This document shows positions 22,200 through 47,449 of a stretch of 64,000 nt of DNA, in pieces; position 1 is the first letter of the stretch; every line of letters starts with the position of its first letter. A program made the translations under genes and the position numbers. Under the pieces are notes generated by a model that ran no database searches, was not told the DNA's origin, and saw only the letters and a program-made list of their open reading frames with translations. The stretch comes from Romanomermis culicivorax (lineage: Eukaryota > Nematoda > Enoplea > Mermithida > Mermithidae): contig CAWUHX010000087.1 of assembly GCA_963922205.1 (NCBI GenBank), forward strand, positions 372,001 through 436,000. The letters run 5' to 3'.

Positions 22200-23617
22200 T
22201 CACGTGCCGCTCAATTCTCCAACGTCACGTGATCCTGATCATGCCGACATTTTGTTATTTTTCATGTTTCGTTTATTACTCGATCATGCTTTTGTTTATT
22301 TCATTTTTACACATGCATTTTACGTTCGTTTTTATATTTTTCATGCATTTCTATGTTTCGTTTTGTTGTATTTTTATTTCTTTACAAACGCGGGCTACAG
22401 TAGGCCCTTTAGCTAAAAACTTCCGCCAGTCGTGCTCCACGAGCACATGGCTATTTTTGGTGCGCTCACGCACCTCTTATCATCAAAATTAGCGTCGTTT
22501 TTGTTACGCAAAAACGACTAGCTAAGAAGTTTTAGCTAAAGACGTTCATATGCTTAGCATAGGCACTGCAGTCGGCCTCAGTGCTAAACGCATGTGAACG
22601 AAAAAATGTCTATGTGCTCATAGGCATCTTCTGCATCGCGTCTAGCTGCAGAAGTTAGCTTGAGCGCCGAGAAACTCCGCCCAAGCTGCAGCTGTAGCCA
22701 AACATGTCCTTAAAAGGACATGTTTCTTTAGTTTTTCGCTCATTCTTGGGTTCACCAAGCTTTCGTCCGGTTGTAACTCCGCGTCCGCCGCCCTTCGTCG
22801 AATTTGCATATTTTTATTGTACACCTGTGCGTCCGCCGCCTTATTACCAATAAATTTGCATAAATTTACCCTTGTTCACTGCGTCCGCCGCTTACCGCCT
22901 ACAGTACCCCCGCTGCCCATCAGTGCCAGGTGTCCGACCGCCCCCGGTTCGTGAAGAAAACGTTGGAGCATCGCCTCCCGCTCGCCGCTAGGACGTTTTG
23001 AGGATCGCATCCCCGCTCCCAGTGCCAGAAGACCGAAAGCATCCAGGGACTTGCCGCCCGTTGCGTCGAATCGCTTGAGAAACAGGACTAGGTGAGTCTT
23101 CTCAGGGGATTATTGTTATTTGTGGGGTATTTGTTGGGAAATCCTTCCTAAGTCGGTTTCCCCAAGTCCACAGATAAGTAGGGCTTCCACCTCTCAGGTT
23201 CGGGCTAACAGGGGCTGTCTGGTTCATAACCGGGTCCCACAAATTAGGTCATTTTACGGGTGACCCTGTCCCCGCTCTCACTGAGTAGGACTCGGGGATT
23301 GTCGCACCTAGCCTGGCAGCGTTGTCCATTACCCTACAGCAAGACCCCAAGGACAACACAAGAGAACCAACTATAGATCTCTCTATAGCCACCATTCGCC
23401 AGGTTAGGCCCCCAACGCCATTTAGGGAATCCTGGGGAAAACGCCAGTATCCATCAGGAGTCACAGCCTATTACTCACTGTAATAGGATCAATCTGATAT
23501 GGTCCACCATCAATGTGACGTCTAAAACACGGTATCACCTGATGAGATACCCAAACCTCCCCAGCTCTCCCAAATCCACATGTCATACACGTGACATGTA
23601 AGGCGAAACATGTGACA
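22198..23617 (+). repeat. 3' LTR of the Gypsy element (1420 bp)
   Basis: It starts TGTCACGTG and ends CATGTGACA. It differs from the 5' LTR by about 12 substitutions and four gaps. The hairpin block is retained at about 22408-22720. Confidence 0.95.
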
Positions 23618-23621
23618 TGCC

Positions 23622-24037
23622 TATAGTTTGTTTTTCTTGAAATGCTTCCAAATACTGAAAGTGGAAAGCAAGTAGTATTTCAGATTTTTGCGATTTTCTG
23701 ATGAATAATTTATCATGCCATATCAGAAAACTCGACGGGCCATAAAGTACTTGAGTACCGAGTTTAAAATAGTTCCGTGCTCTTTGAAGACTTGATCATA
23801 TAAAGACTTGAAAATTTCATGTATAATTTTGGAAACTATCTAGTAAAAAATTTAATTTTTCCGTGGAACCAAAGGAGCACACTGAGAAACACCTAAAAAA
23901 GAAGATTTAAAGTACTCTGGTCAATTTTGAATGATTTCTGAGCACTTTCGAAAAAAATTGTGTCCGACCCATCCCGAAAATTTCTATACTGTATATCTTG
24001 TCATGAATTGGAAAAAAGGAATATAGAAAAAACTTAC
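23622..24037. other. Intron sequence beside the Gypsy insertion
   Basis: AT-rich, no coding signal. It probably belongs to the intron between exon 24038-24097 and exon 6259-6450 of the small gene. Confidence 0.35.
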
Positions 24038-24097
24038 GTCCTCAGAATTTTTCTTCTTTTCCATATTCAAACTGTCGAGATACCTTGCTCTTTTCGA
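24038..24097 (-). CDS. Candidate upstream exon of the small unidentified gene
   Basis: A perfect donor (GAG GAC|GTAAGT) ends a short open frame in phase 0, matching the phase of the exon at 6259-6450. If the acceptor is the TAG at 24098-24100, the exon codes 20 residues ending NMEKKKNSED. If the CAG just upstream is used, an in-frame TAG follows, and translation could only start at the ATG at 24062-24064, making this the first coding exon. The similarity of RYLDSLN to KKYLDEL in the next exon favours the longer reading. It lies about 680 bp downstream of the Src stop codon on the same strand. Confidence 0.45.
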
Positions 24098-24100
24098 CTA

Positions 24101-24777
24101 CTGTAAAACGAATATCTTGTGTGAAGTGAATTCGACAAATGCAACCAGCCAACTGTGTTCATACTGTTTTTTAATTCTAGAATAACTGAATTTTTACGAA
24201 ACTCTCTTTCAGAATGCACAAAATAATCTGGTACAACAATATTTAATCCTCCTACTGAACTGCTTCTACTAATGAAACATTTTCCCGATGACGGATGTCT
24301 GCAATATTGTCAAAAGCTATCTTTTCATGAAATCCAGATACTGCAAAACAAATTTGCTGGAATGGAAAAACAAGAATCATAAATATCGTTTTTTAATCAG
24401 ACTTACAAATTATAAAAGCACCATAAAACAAAAAATATGAACAAACAACCGATAAAATTAAAAAATAAATATACACAATATACTACAAGGGAAAATCAAC
24501 AATACGGGGCAGCAAAAAGTGTGTATAAAACTCGAAATTTTGTTCGTTTGAAGATTCTGAGCCACGGTGGAGTAAAAAATAATAAAAAAGGCTGAGTGAT
24601 ATGTTCAAATTTTCGACACATCATACAATAATAAAAACAATTTCTGAACATCTAAATGCATAAATGTTCAATAAAAAAATTTTAGACGATTCATTTACAT
24701 CAGATGTCCAAAATTTGTTTACTTATACAGCGGATTTAAAATCCAAATAAAACCGGAATTTTCAGTTTTTCGTTCTA
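24101..24777 (-). other. Src 3' region, no separate gene seen
   Basis: AT-rich sequence immediately downstream of the Src stop on the minus strand, expected to hold its 3' UTR. No strong AATAAA was found. ATTAAA-type words are present near 24240 and 24392. Confidence 0.35.
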
Positions 24778-37252
<12,475 letters not shown>

Positions 37253-40200
37253 AAATAAGTTTTCGCGTCAAGGTTTGACTATAATTTAATAAAAAGTAAA
37301 AAATTATCCATAAACAAATGAATTTTTCGTTTCGCGAATAAAATGGAAAATTTTGAACGTTAATCACGAATTTTAGGCTATACGGTATAATATCGATTCT
37401 AGACGTCTCCAATAAGAATCTGGCTTAGTGAGTGCTGAAAAAAGAAGCAAACCGTGAAATTATAATTCGCGATAAACCGGGCTTTGCAGGTCAATTGACA
37501 TCGAAAGATTTTTGCCTGACAGACGAGTATTGGCAATTTAACTTTGAAAAAACTTGCATATTTTCATTTTAGTCAAATTAACAATAAACCGTTATGTGAA
37601 TTATATAGCAGCAAACAGTTCCACCTTAGCTCGACTCCTGTAAGAATTAAATGAATATCGAATTTTTAATGGGCAGTGGATCGATAATGTAAAAATTCGA
37701 AGCCACGAAAAATACAAAATGCTACGAGATTTCTCACTATTATTTTGTATCCACTAGGAGCAGTAGAGCATAGTCACGAAACATCAAGTTGAATTGACTT
37801 TTTTGCTCATAAAAGCAGGTTTTCCGATGAAAACCATTTTCTAATTTATGCGATAAAAAAAGTATGCGAACACGCGTGAATAAAATGACCTTGGAAATTT
37901 GGGGTCATAGCATCCCGCGCAGTGAAAGAATCAGTTGTTAGGCAGGAAACATAATAATCAATACATCTGTGCTCACTATTGAATGAGAAAACCGATATAA
38001 AAATCGTGAGGCATTTTTTCAGATCATCTCAAAATCGATTGAACGGAACTTTTTCGAAATTTTCACGAAGTGTGTAAAGAAAAAGTAAAATTAAAATTTT
38101 TCATGCATAACTAGATCTGGGCGATGCGTTGATGTTTTCAATCGGCTAAATAGTGCGACTGAGAAAAACCAAAAAAATCAGATAGGAATCAAAACCTTCT
38201 TGTAAATTCGGGGAGAACAGCAGATATCATATCAGCATGGACCTGAAAGCAGTCAACCAGAACTCAAAATATAGACAACCTGCCAAAAATTCCAGCAAGA
38301 GCTTTGGCCATTTTTTAGCTCTGTAAGCCTAGTAAAATACCAAAAATGTACTTGAAATGAACACAAACAATTACTGTTGTGAAAGTTTGAAGGAGCGAAA
38401 TTCCGAGCTTTTCTCATGTGCTATTTATTGTATTAACGTATTTTCATTTGATATATCAATACTTCCAAACACTTTCTTGCAAGTGTAAGATCTTCGTTAC
38501 ATTTCTTCTCAGATGATTTTCTTGTTGGATTCCAACTAAATCGTTTTCATTCTAACTTTCATTGAACTGTCCTTAAGTCCTTAATAGTAAAGAAGTGATG
38601 TCTTTATTCTCTGAGTTCATGAAATCAAAATTTTACCTCTCAGTGAACTAATAAGCATCATCATGACGCCTTAAAAATTCAATTCATTCCAAGTAAAATA
38701 TAGATTTTCAAACTTGTTAGTCAATTATCCAAAACTAGAATTTTCCAAGATTTGAAATCTATATCTGACAAATCTCAAGTTTTAAAATTAACTACTGCGA
38801 TCCACTTCTACTGATACAGGTAAGGTACTGAAAAGTGAAAACATAATCAAAACATTCTTTTATCGAATCATTGACGCATAAACTAGAGAAAAATGACACG
38901 AATTAGGTCAACAGGATTCTTACATATTCTCCCTACCTAAATTGGACAAAATAAAAGACAAGACGGGTAACATAATATATGCGTCAATTTTCAGAAAAAG
39001 AAAGATTATTTTCTCGCCAAATTATCAAGTTTCCAGCCACTAATAAACAGCGAAAAATTTTCATCGTGCTGTGCGTAGAATGGCGCCGAGAGAAAAATGA
39101 CCCCGATATTTTATTTCTCGAAGATACGCGACCCGCCAAAATTGAAATGATTTAGAATAAAATGTTGAGATTTTTTATCAGGTTGGCGGGAATCATCATA
39201 TAGAAAAAGGACTATGCTGTTTTTGGGTTAGACTGGGATTTTAACATCTTGTTTCCTGATAATTAAGTGAAGAATGAGATATGAGACACCAGTTATCTTC
39301 TTCGAGGTGGCTACTAGTTCGACGAAATCAAATTCCCGTTTTTCCCGCTAATTTTCATAAAAAAAGTTTCGGTTCCTCAAACAGTCAGAAGCATGTTCTC
39401 CAAAGCGAATTTTACTAAAAATGATCTAAAATGTTTAAAAACTTTATTTTGTCGATTTACAATGTACTACAATTGTTTTTTGTTTTCAACTGAGAAAAAC
39501 TGCTTTTTCGCCAAGAACTTTTTGCCTTCTGGCGGAATTTATTTTTACTGTTTTTTTCGACAAGCCTTCGCCTGCAGCATGCAAAAAACAACTTAAAATT
39601 CGTCTGACAAGGCAAATTTTTCCGTTACAAGTTAAAATTATGCAAGAAATGCGTAAATGAGCGAAAATTGTAGATTCAAAAAAATATTCAATGACTGTAT
39701 ATATTTGTTCGTCCAACTCAGCGATGTTATTTAGAACTACTGAGTAAAAAAATAACTGCTGCTAAAATTTCTGTGATTAGAGCTGGAGCTTTAAAAATTT
39801 TAATTGACGCTTTTCTGAATTTTTTATGATTTGTATATTCTGAAACAAGGCTTCTTTTTTCTGCACGCCTTTGTCTGCAGACATGACTAAAAAATTTTTC
39901 TGCACGGAACAAATTTTTCCTGCGCCACATAATAATTTTAGGAAATGAGTTAAAATAATATTTCTAGGTATGATTATTGAGTAGACACCAACTAAGTCAT
40001 GATCAATTATTGCATAACATTCATTATCTTTTATAAGAAACATCAGATTTTTTACTGGTTACTTCTCATTTTTATGAGTTAATGACTCTAGAAACGTCAG
40101 AATATTGAGTGAGTTAGCAAATGCATAAATAAAGCAGCTATGAGTTGTGACCACAAAGGGAAGGTTTTTAAAGATGTGTAAAAAATTTTTGGGTATGGTT

Positions 40201-42490
40201 CTCATGTGAAGAAAATCTTCCAAAAAACGACGTTTTGATATGCTGAGAAGGAATTATTTTATTCATATATTGTTAAAGCAGTCAACACTGATGTGATATG
40301 ATAACATTTCTTTCAACAGCCATTGATCGACTACTGATTTATCTTGAAATTAATGAGCAAAAAACTTTTGTTGTCACTGGTCAATCATAAGTGTATTCAA
40401 AATTTGAAGTCTTCCCATTATTCTGACTTCTGAGTGATTTCAAGAACTTTAAAATTACAAAAATTGAAAATCAAGAAGTACGTCCAGTACAGTATTTATA
40501 TTCAATGAAGCCATTATGAGACAAGCAAACTTAGCCGGATCTGTAATAATAATTATTACATAGTTTTTATCTTTTCCAGAAAATTTTTGGATTTTCACTT
40601 GACGAAGGGCCAGAAAATGCACCTTTTTATCGATTTAATCAGTTTCCAGAAATTCGGCAAGTTCTCGATCAAAAATTTATGTCGCAAAATTTTTCTGCAC
40701 GACCAAAAAACACTGCACTGTGCATAAAAAACTATCTGGAACGCTGGAAAACGAATCTTCTCAACACTTATCACTAAATGAGGGCAGTCTAGAATGATAT
40801 CTTAACGTTTCCTAACAGAAACGTTCATATTCGCAAAGTTTGGGTAGCCTCGTGCTACAGGAAAAAGGAGGTGAAGAATTATGGAGAATATTATCGATAT
40901 ATTCTTCGCGCCATAAAATCTTCGGGAACGCAGGAAAATGAATATTTTCAACACTTATTCAAATATTTAAGATATAATTTTTCAGTCTAAAATGATGTTC
41001 AGACTTGAGCAATGTGCTAATGTTTTCTACCAGCTAACCAGCTAGAAAAATCAGCTAAAAGTCAAAGATGCTCAAAAGATGCAAATAACTAAAGGTTAAG
41101 TGATCTGTAACGAAAACATGCAAAGGAAACGGACTGCGCCTGAGCTGGATTATAGCAAATAACCATTACTGTCATTGCCAGCGCGATGCGCTAAAAAATG
41201 CATCTTAACGACAAAAAAGCCCTAAAATTATTCCGTAGTTTGGCGATAGAGTTCAATTTTTTAATCATTTTTAATATTTTTTCACGAAAAAATAGTGCCG
41301 AGAAATAGTTGAATTATGTAAGAATCTGCAGCACAGCCACTCCATAATGAGGTGCATATCTTAAAATTGTATTCGACAGTGCATGTGCCACATTTGTTTA
41401 ATAAATAGCAGTTGAGCAACAAGCACATTAGATGAATATTAAACTCGAAATTGCACATAAAATTAGGATTTTTTCAAAATAAAGAATTCATATAGTAATA
41501 TTCGTGATTCGCACAACGCCGCGATGAAGCCAAAAATTTTGGATTTCTTGCAGACAAATATCTCGAAATCTTTTAAAAGATATTGCTATAGATGTGACTT
41601 ATTTTCTAAATATTGGGTAATTTACCGGTTCCTAGAAAAATTCCCGGTCATATCCCGGTTGATGGCACCCTGCTTTTTATACCAAAGTCGAAGGCATTAA
41701 AATTTTTGACTGAGAAAGCGACACTGTGAGGCATCCTTTTTCTAACCACTCCTCTAATTCGGCTATTGACTACCATTTTAGAAAAATGATTCAAACGAGG
41801 AACTGAAAAATTCGGCAACCTATAAATTTTCTAGTAAAATATCAAATTACAAGTTCAGCAAAAATTTTATCGAGTTTATAAATTTTGACCACAATATGGA
41901 GAAAACGCGATCATCGATAGTGGTTTATTACCATAAACCAAAGATGTATTTAGAACTTGGGCGAAAAAGACGTATATACACAAAACAGTCGTGAAATTAA
42001 GACAAAAAGACCGACATTTCTCCTTCATAGACAGGTGTGCGATTTTCCTTGAAGTACGTTCCTGGTTCCCATTTCCATGCACAAAGTACATACGGATACA
42101 GACAGGCTCACGTACAATAACGACAGTTTATTAACATACTTGGCCTCGCATATTCCACGGCGCTTCGATTTTTGGCTTAAATCCATCGAAAAACGACGCT
42201 ATTTGACCGTTCTTTCAACAGGAATTTCCAAGGGTCTTGAGGGGAGCCAACGACGGTAAACAAACGTTTCCAGTTACCAACCCACCTCTGAAAAATAAAA
42301 ATAGAGATAAATATAGCACAACACCCATACCTCGCGTATATGCATGTACAAACGTTATTGAACTTCAGTTTGTTTGGTGGTTAGCGAGGAATTATTGTTA
42401 CAAAAGAAAACCTGGAAGAATACAGTATACGAAAAAGGGGACGGGGTCAGAGGAAATTAATTTAATGGAGAGCGAGAAATAATAATGTAA
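37253..42490. other. Upstream region of Src, mostly featureless
   Basis: 5' flank and possible promoter or non-coding exons of Src. I see no coding exon. Between about 39840 and 40718 there are hAT-like remnants: CTGCACG words and a TCTGCAGA palindrome at one side, and TTTTCTGCACGACC..AACACTG at the other. They resemble the ends of the X, Y and Z elements below. Confidence 0.4.
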
Positions 42491-42600
42491 CAATCAGTGA
42501 TGCAGATTGTGTAGCGGGCGGCCGACAATGCCGTCAGGTCGACTATAGCATGTGACCGACCATTTCGACTGGCCGACCATACCATGTGGCCGACTTTTAG
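42490..42600. repeat. GGCCGAC-word repeat cluster
   Basis: GGCCGACAATGCC, GTCGACTATAGCATGTGACCGACC, GGCCGACCATACCATGTGGCCGAC recur within 110 bp. Origin unknown. Confidence 0.4.
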
Positions 42601-42857
42601 GTCTGAGCGCTATTTTTAATATTAACTTATTTATATAGACTGTCTCACAAATTTTTTTAATTTCTTTGTTGTGCAAATGAGTTCATAATTTTTTTAAGAT
42701 TCCATGATAGGGGGGGGGGTGGGCGTTCCCGCGGAAGCCCCATTGCCGTGAGAGGCTCGTTCCCGCGAAAATTGTTAGTGTTATATAGTTGTCGTATTAC
42801 GAAGAGTTCATTACCGGGAGCGGCTGATTATGTTCTATCGTTGTATAGAGATGTATC

Positions 42858-43040
42858 GGGTCCAAAATTTTACGAAAATCGGGTCTGGGTCCGGGTCCAA
42901 AATTTTAAGAATATCGGGTCCGGGTCCAAAATTTTGAGAATATCGGGTCCGGGTCCGGATCCAAAATTTTGAGAATATCGGGTCCAGGTCCAGCAAAATG
43001 GTCGGGTAATTTCGGCTCCTATTTCGGGTCCGGGTCCGTT
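42858..43040 (+). repeat. GGGTCCGGGTCC minisatellite in F
   Basis: Four to five units of about 29-35 bp, each with AAAATTTTRAGAATATC. Similar units lie at 44547-44600 and 4578-4700. Confidence 0.8.
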
Positions 43041-43196
43041 ATATTTTTACGCATGCTGCGCTATTTTGTGGTTGCTATACATTTTAAATCTAAGTCAGTC
43101 TCATAGTGATCTAAACAATAAATTTCTATTTGTTACTTTTCATATTATAGTAAATATTTGATGTGTCATTACATTCTTCAATGTGAGTATTTGATT

Positions 43197-44247
43197 CATT
43201 GTTTTTTTAGCATTTTACAAGCCATGGCTTGTTGGACTGACAAAATGGCTTGTAGAATTTTAGTCCAACAAGCCAAAATGGCTTGTCAAAATTTTTTGAG
43301 TCATGTGTTTGATCATATCGGATACAGAAAAGATGCATTTTGGTGCATTTTAAAAGGTCATAATCACTAAATTTTCTGGCGCTTCGCGTCGGCTATAACT
43401 TAAATAAGCATTATAATTTATTTCCTAGCTCAGGCGCCGCTTCTAACATGCCTACCTTCAATTATCATTTAATCTTTAATAGTTTTAATCATCTTAAATG
43501 TATTATCTCATGTTTTAATTGGTAATCTTCTATATTTCATCTTGATATTTAATGAGGATTCACATTTTTCCCTTGACACATTTTTTTGAGAATGATCAAT
43601 ACGTCAAGTCTGTAAACTTTTTGAAGTGATTATTCCTTTCTTAACGTAAAATCAGTCCAAAAGCTTCATGGAAGTAGTTTTCGGAAATTTCTACTCTTCT
43701 TTTTAGCCAAGTTCATTAGAGTGTGTGAATAAATTAATGGTTTTAAAATTTTTCAAACATAAAATTCCAGAAATTACGACCTTTGAACAGAAAATTCGAA
43801 ACTAATTCTTCAAATAAGCGGTTGGAAAATTGATTTTCCAGCATCGCAGAATGTCAATACCCAAAAAAATTTTCTGGCGTTTCAGGCAGGAAAGATTAAT
43901 AGCTTTTTTGAGCTCTCACTTGTCATCATAGAGGACTTGACCATCGATTTCTCATGTAATTCAAAGTCATTATGTTCTTGGATAGTTTGCTGGAAATTTT
44001 TTCCACAATGCGAATTCTAACGAATTAAGGGCTCTAAAATGTTATTGAATAAATGTTGAATGACATTTCTTTTTTGATCGATCGCCGTGATGCTCAATAT
44101 ATACATTTCTTTAAAAAATAACCTAGCATTGGAATTTATTCACCTATACTGATATTATAAAATTGGCTTGCAAAAATTTGGAATGGCTTGTAAAATTTAC
44201 GGTCAACAAGCCACTTGGCTTGTGACTTGTAGGTCAAAAAAACCCTG
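43197..44247. mobile_element. R hAT-like element nested in F (1051 bp)
   Basis: Ends CATTGTTTTTTTAGC and, on the other strand, CAGGGTTTTTTTGACC, flanked by a perfect 8-bp duplication ATTTGATT (43189-43196, 44248-44255). The subterminal word ACAAGCCA/TGGCTTGT is repeated at both ends. The interior is an inverted relative of the core of the Y and Z elements and holds GGCGCTTCGCGTC. Confidence 0.85.
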
Positions 44248-44871
44248 ATTTGATTTCAGCTGAATTACTATAGTTTATTTTTAATAAACTACTTCTAAAT
44301 TCAAAAATGACAAAAAACCAATACCGTTAAATTGTTCACAGGAAGGTTTTACTGTATGATTTTTCATTCAGAAAATTGTTGAAGGCTAGTTGTATAAATC
44401 CACAAATTTTTAGCTCTATGTTAGTTATGGTTTGGCAAAAGCCAAAAAGTTCCATTTTTCTAATTCAGAAGCATTTCCGGAAAAATAGACTATATATATT
44501 ATACATCAGACCCGAATCAAAATTGTGATAATTTTTTCGGGTCCGGGTCCAAAATTTTGAGAATATCGGGTTCGGGTCCGGGTCCAGCAAAATGGTCGGG
44601 TAATTTCGGGTCCTATTTCGGGTCCAGGTACCCGATGATACATCTCTATCGTTGTAGTATGTTTATAAAAGAGCAGTTCATTGCCTCTAAAACTTTATAT
44701 TATTATATTGCAGCATATCCAAAATTCGAGAAGATATTAAATTCAAAATAATCAGCTTTTTCGTGTTTTCTGAGCAAAAAACATTTTTTTGATGAGTATG
44801 CCTATTTTTAACTTTTGAAAGTTCCATTAAATGCATCTTTTTAAAATCCATATAAGATAGCCACTCCCGGA

Positions 44872-45290
44872 CATGCATGTAACTGATCCCCGAGGTCTGG
44901 GGAGGGGGGGGGGGGTTGGGCGACTTTTTTGGGGCCGGGGGTCAGTAATTCTCAAAATTTTGGGGGGAGGGGTCTCTTAAGGAGATAAATTTGATTTTTT
45001 CACGAAAAAAGTCCGAAAAATAGTAATTTTTCCCTAAAAAGATCGAAAAAATGTATCCATGGCGCGAAGCGCCAAGAAAATTAACATTTTTTACCATTTT
45101 TTGTTCAAAAATTGACATTTGAAATCAAAAAATTGACATTTTTCAGTATTTTTCCGACCAAAAGTATGGGGGTTCCTACGGCTACCATATGGCTAGCCAT
45201 TGAATTGGAAAATCCTGGGGGGGGGGGGGCGGTCGCCCAATGGCTAGCCATATGGTCGACGATTCCTGGGGGACCATACCTGCATCAATT
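44872..45290 (+). mobile_element. A-family hAT-like element, copy 3
   Basis: The left end CATGCATGTAAC and the full internal order match copy 2, with GGCGC-GAA-GCGCC at 45061-45073 and inverted CCATATGGCTAGCCATTG / CAATGGCTAGCCATATGG words. The right end is eroded and no duplication is seen. G runs of 10 or more are present. Confidence 0.75.
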
Positions 45291-45738
45291 CCATTATGAT
45301 AAATAATTTCTGCAAGACTAATCCTTAATTTACGGTCCAAGTTGTTTTCTTTTTCATTTTAATTAAATATCTTTGAAAGAAGAATCAATGTTTTGCGTAA
45401 GCCCGTAAAATTTTCGGCTATTGAGCTTTTCGCAGCAATGGGCCTGCATTTTTCTGATTGAACTTATTTGCCATATTGGACCGTTCGCAGCAACGGGCCC
45501 TACTTGTCTATTCTATTCATAGATTTATTTAAAAACTATGTGGGCAAATCGATTTTTTTCTAAAAATTAAACTAAAGAGATACTCGCAGTTAACAAAAAA
45601 ATTTCCTTTATTGACTAATTAGTGATGGCAGCATTTCTGGACATCTTGAGTCCTAGATCTTTGTAGAAACCTTTAGGTTTTGTAACACCTCGGGTGGCTC
45701 TGCACTCTTCCATATTGCAAGTGTCAGAAGCCACCACT

Positions 45739-46331
45739 TGTTATGTTTACTTCTCTGCTTAGGTCAAAAGACGTCAGCAATATAACTCAAGTACTATTGG
45801 CTTGTATCCAACTGACTACTGTTGGTCACTCAAAGGAGCTTCCTATTAGCAATCAACTAAACACAGTGCAACAGTCCTCAAGCAGAAATAAACACAACCT
45901 TCAGTCACTAATAAGTAACTGGAAACTCTAACTCTTGCAATTGAAGGGGACTCAAGGTTTTCCCAGATGCCTCCTAAAGGTTTACACAAATAAAGAGAAC
46001 TCACTACAATGATGTCCAGGGGAGCTGGGGCTTCACATTGGCAATGAATCCCATGTAAATCGGCTCCCGCCTCCACTTAGTGCACGAGTAATAAATAATA
46101 AAATATCAATAGTAATAATATAAAATTATTATATAACTGTGTGCTGGGCTGTCCGCGTTCCAATTCACTGGGCATAAAAAGAACAAATATAAAAATACAG
46201 ATGCGACTCACCCACGACACCAAGAAATTGCAGAATGATAAACATCCTTCTTTTTGGTTGAATCGGGACTTTGCCGATTCACCTATTTTGCATAGATGCG
46301 GGTTACTGCTACCGTAAGTACATCCCCAACA
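45739..46331 (-). mobile_element. Second solo LTR of the 2095-2701 family (593 bp)
   Basis: On the minus strand it starts TGTTGGGGATGTACTTACGG and ends GTAAACATAACA, as at 2095-2701. The flanks do not match, so the duplication is lost or the copy is rearranged. Confidence 0.65.
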
Positions 46332-46480
46332 TACAAAAAAGACCGGTCATGCTATGGTGGATGGATACATGGTAACTGTTTGGTAGATGATTTTGATCCC
46401 ACCTGTGATTTTATTTAAGAAGAAATAAATTTATTAAATGTGAATAAATACAAGAGTGAATACGACTAATACAGAAAAGC

Positions 46481-47075
46481 TCATGGACGTGACAAAAGCA
46501 TGTGCGAATTGAGCTTTAAAAAACGACTGAAGGGCATATTGTTCAAATGAATGATATCATTGGGTAAGGAATTCCAAACATCAATATTTTGTGAGCAAAA
46601 ATCATGTTTTACAGCATTAGAGTTATATTTCAATTTATACAATTTAAATAAGTTAGAGGCACAATAATTGAACTGACTCAAAGTGAAAAATAAGTCCAGT
46701 GGAATAACTTTAAATTTTAAAATTAAGAACATGTAAGATAAGTTGATACACGCACGTCTAAATGCAAGGTCATCAAGGCCAGATTTGTTGAGGCGCTCCT
46801 TATAGCTAAATCTTTATATCCAAAAAGTCTTTTTGTTAACCTTCATTGAACTTTTTCTACCAATTTAGTATCCCCAACCAGACAAGGATTCCAGAGTGGC
46901 GAACCATATTCCAGAATAAGCAGAACATAGGATTTAAAAGCCCTGATTTTTAATTCATTGAAGTTAGAGTGAAAACATTTTAAAATCAAATTTGCCACCC
47001 TAGATGCTTTTTTAACCACATAATTACAGTGGGCAGTTGCTGACAATTTTTCATTGAACATAACACCAAGATGTC
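46481..47075 (-). pseudogene. LINE fragment, 3' end of RT ORF
   Basis: Two minus-strand frames (46843-47061 and 46481-46732) read like the C-terminal part of a CR1/Jockey-type RT: HCNYVVKKASRVANLIL, LILEYGSPLWNP and WNSLPNDII. They lie in different frames with no RT core left, so this is a truncated copy. It is related to 60960-61600 and to the larger LINE at 62253-63822. Confidence 0.75.
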
Positions 47076-47449
47076 AAGTTTGTGTTACTCATAACAATTG
47101 TTCGGTATCAGTGCACCTGGTGGCCACCCATATTATGACGTGTGTAATGCAAAAGGTACCTAGAGTAACTTTAGACAACAGTACAAACCTGCGCGGTCAA
47201 TAAACTTAGGTTTAGGCTCAGGATTAGGCTATCATTTATTTAGCAAGCACCTTGTACCAATTATGCCTTCCCAAGTACTTTTTGTATTAAACATGTTATA
47301 AGATGGATGGCCACTAGATGCACTAATACCCAATTGTTATTCCTTCAAATTTGGTTAATCTCATGTATTTTGATCTTAAAAACACACACTTATCATTGTT
47401 ATAGTGTATCTCATATTTTTGTGTGATGACCAATGTTACCCACTAATGG
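47076..47449. other. Spacer, nothing recognised except short inverted flank
   Basis: GACCAATGTTACCCACTAATGGG near 47427 is inverted at about 48248-48275. The pair encloses the A/B nest. Its origin is unclear. Confidence 0.35.

Larger units (their letters stand above)
7430..23617 (+). mobile_element. Full-length Ty3/Gypsy retroelement with an internal env-like segment
   Basis: The element is 16.2 kb with LTRs of 1431 and 1420 bp. It is flanked by the 4-bp target duplication TGCC (7426-7429, 23618-23621). Internal order is a 3.6-kb leader, gag, a disrupted Pro/Ala-rich ORF, an envelope-like glycoprotein, protease-like domain 1, a Ser/Arg linker, protease 2, RT, RNase H and integrase with a GPY/F-type end. 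RT-before-integrase order, the YLDD motif and the integrase type place it in Metaviridae. By eye the LTRs differ by 12 substitutions, one 10-bp gap and three 1-bp gaps (about 0.85% substitutions), so the insertion is recent. It is defective or recoded between gag and env. Confidence 0.93.
42846..44648. mobile_element. F hAT-like element, interrupted by element R
   Basis: TIRs TAGAGATGTATCGGG and GATACATCTCTA with a perfect 8-bp duplication TCGTTGTA (42838-42845, 44649-44656). Both subterminal regions carry GGGTCCGGGTCC tandem words with the spacer AAAATTTTGAGAATATCGG. Element R (43197-44247) is inserted inside. There is no transposase. Confidence 0.85.

Noticed and set aside
39393..40043. Several 65-90 codon frames with Cys and Phe.
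   Set aside because: They coincide with decayed hAT-like ends and share no frame with each other.
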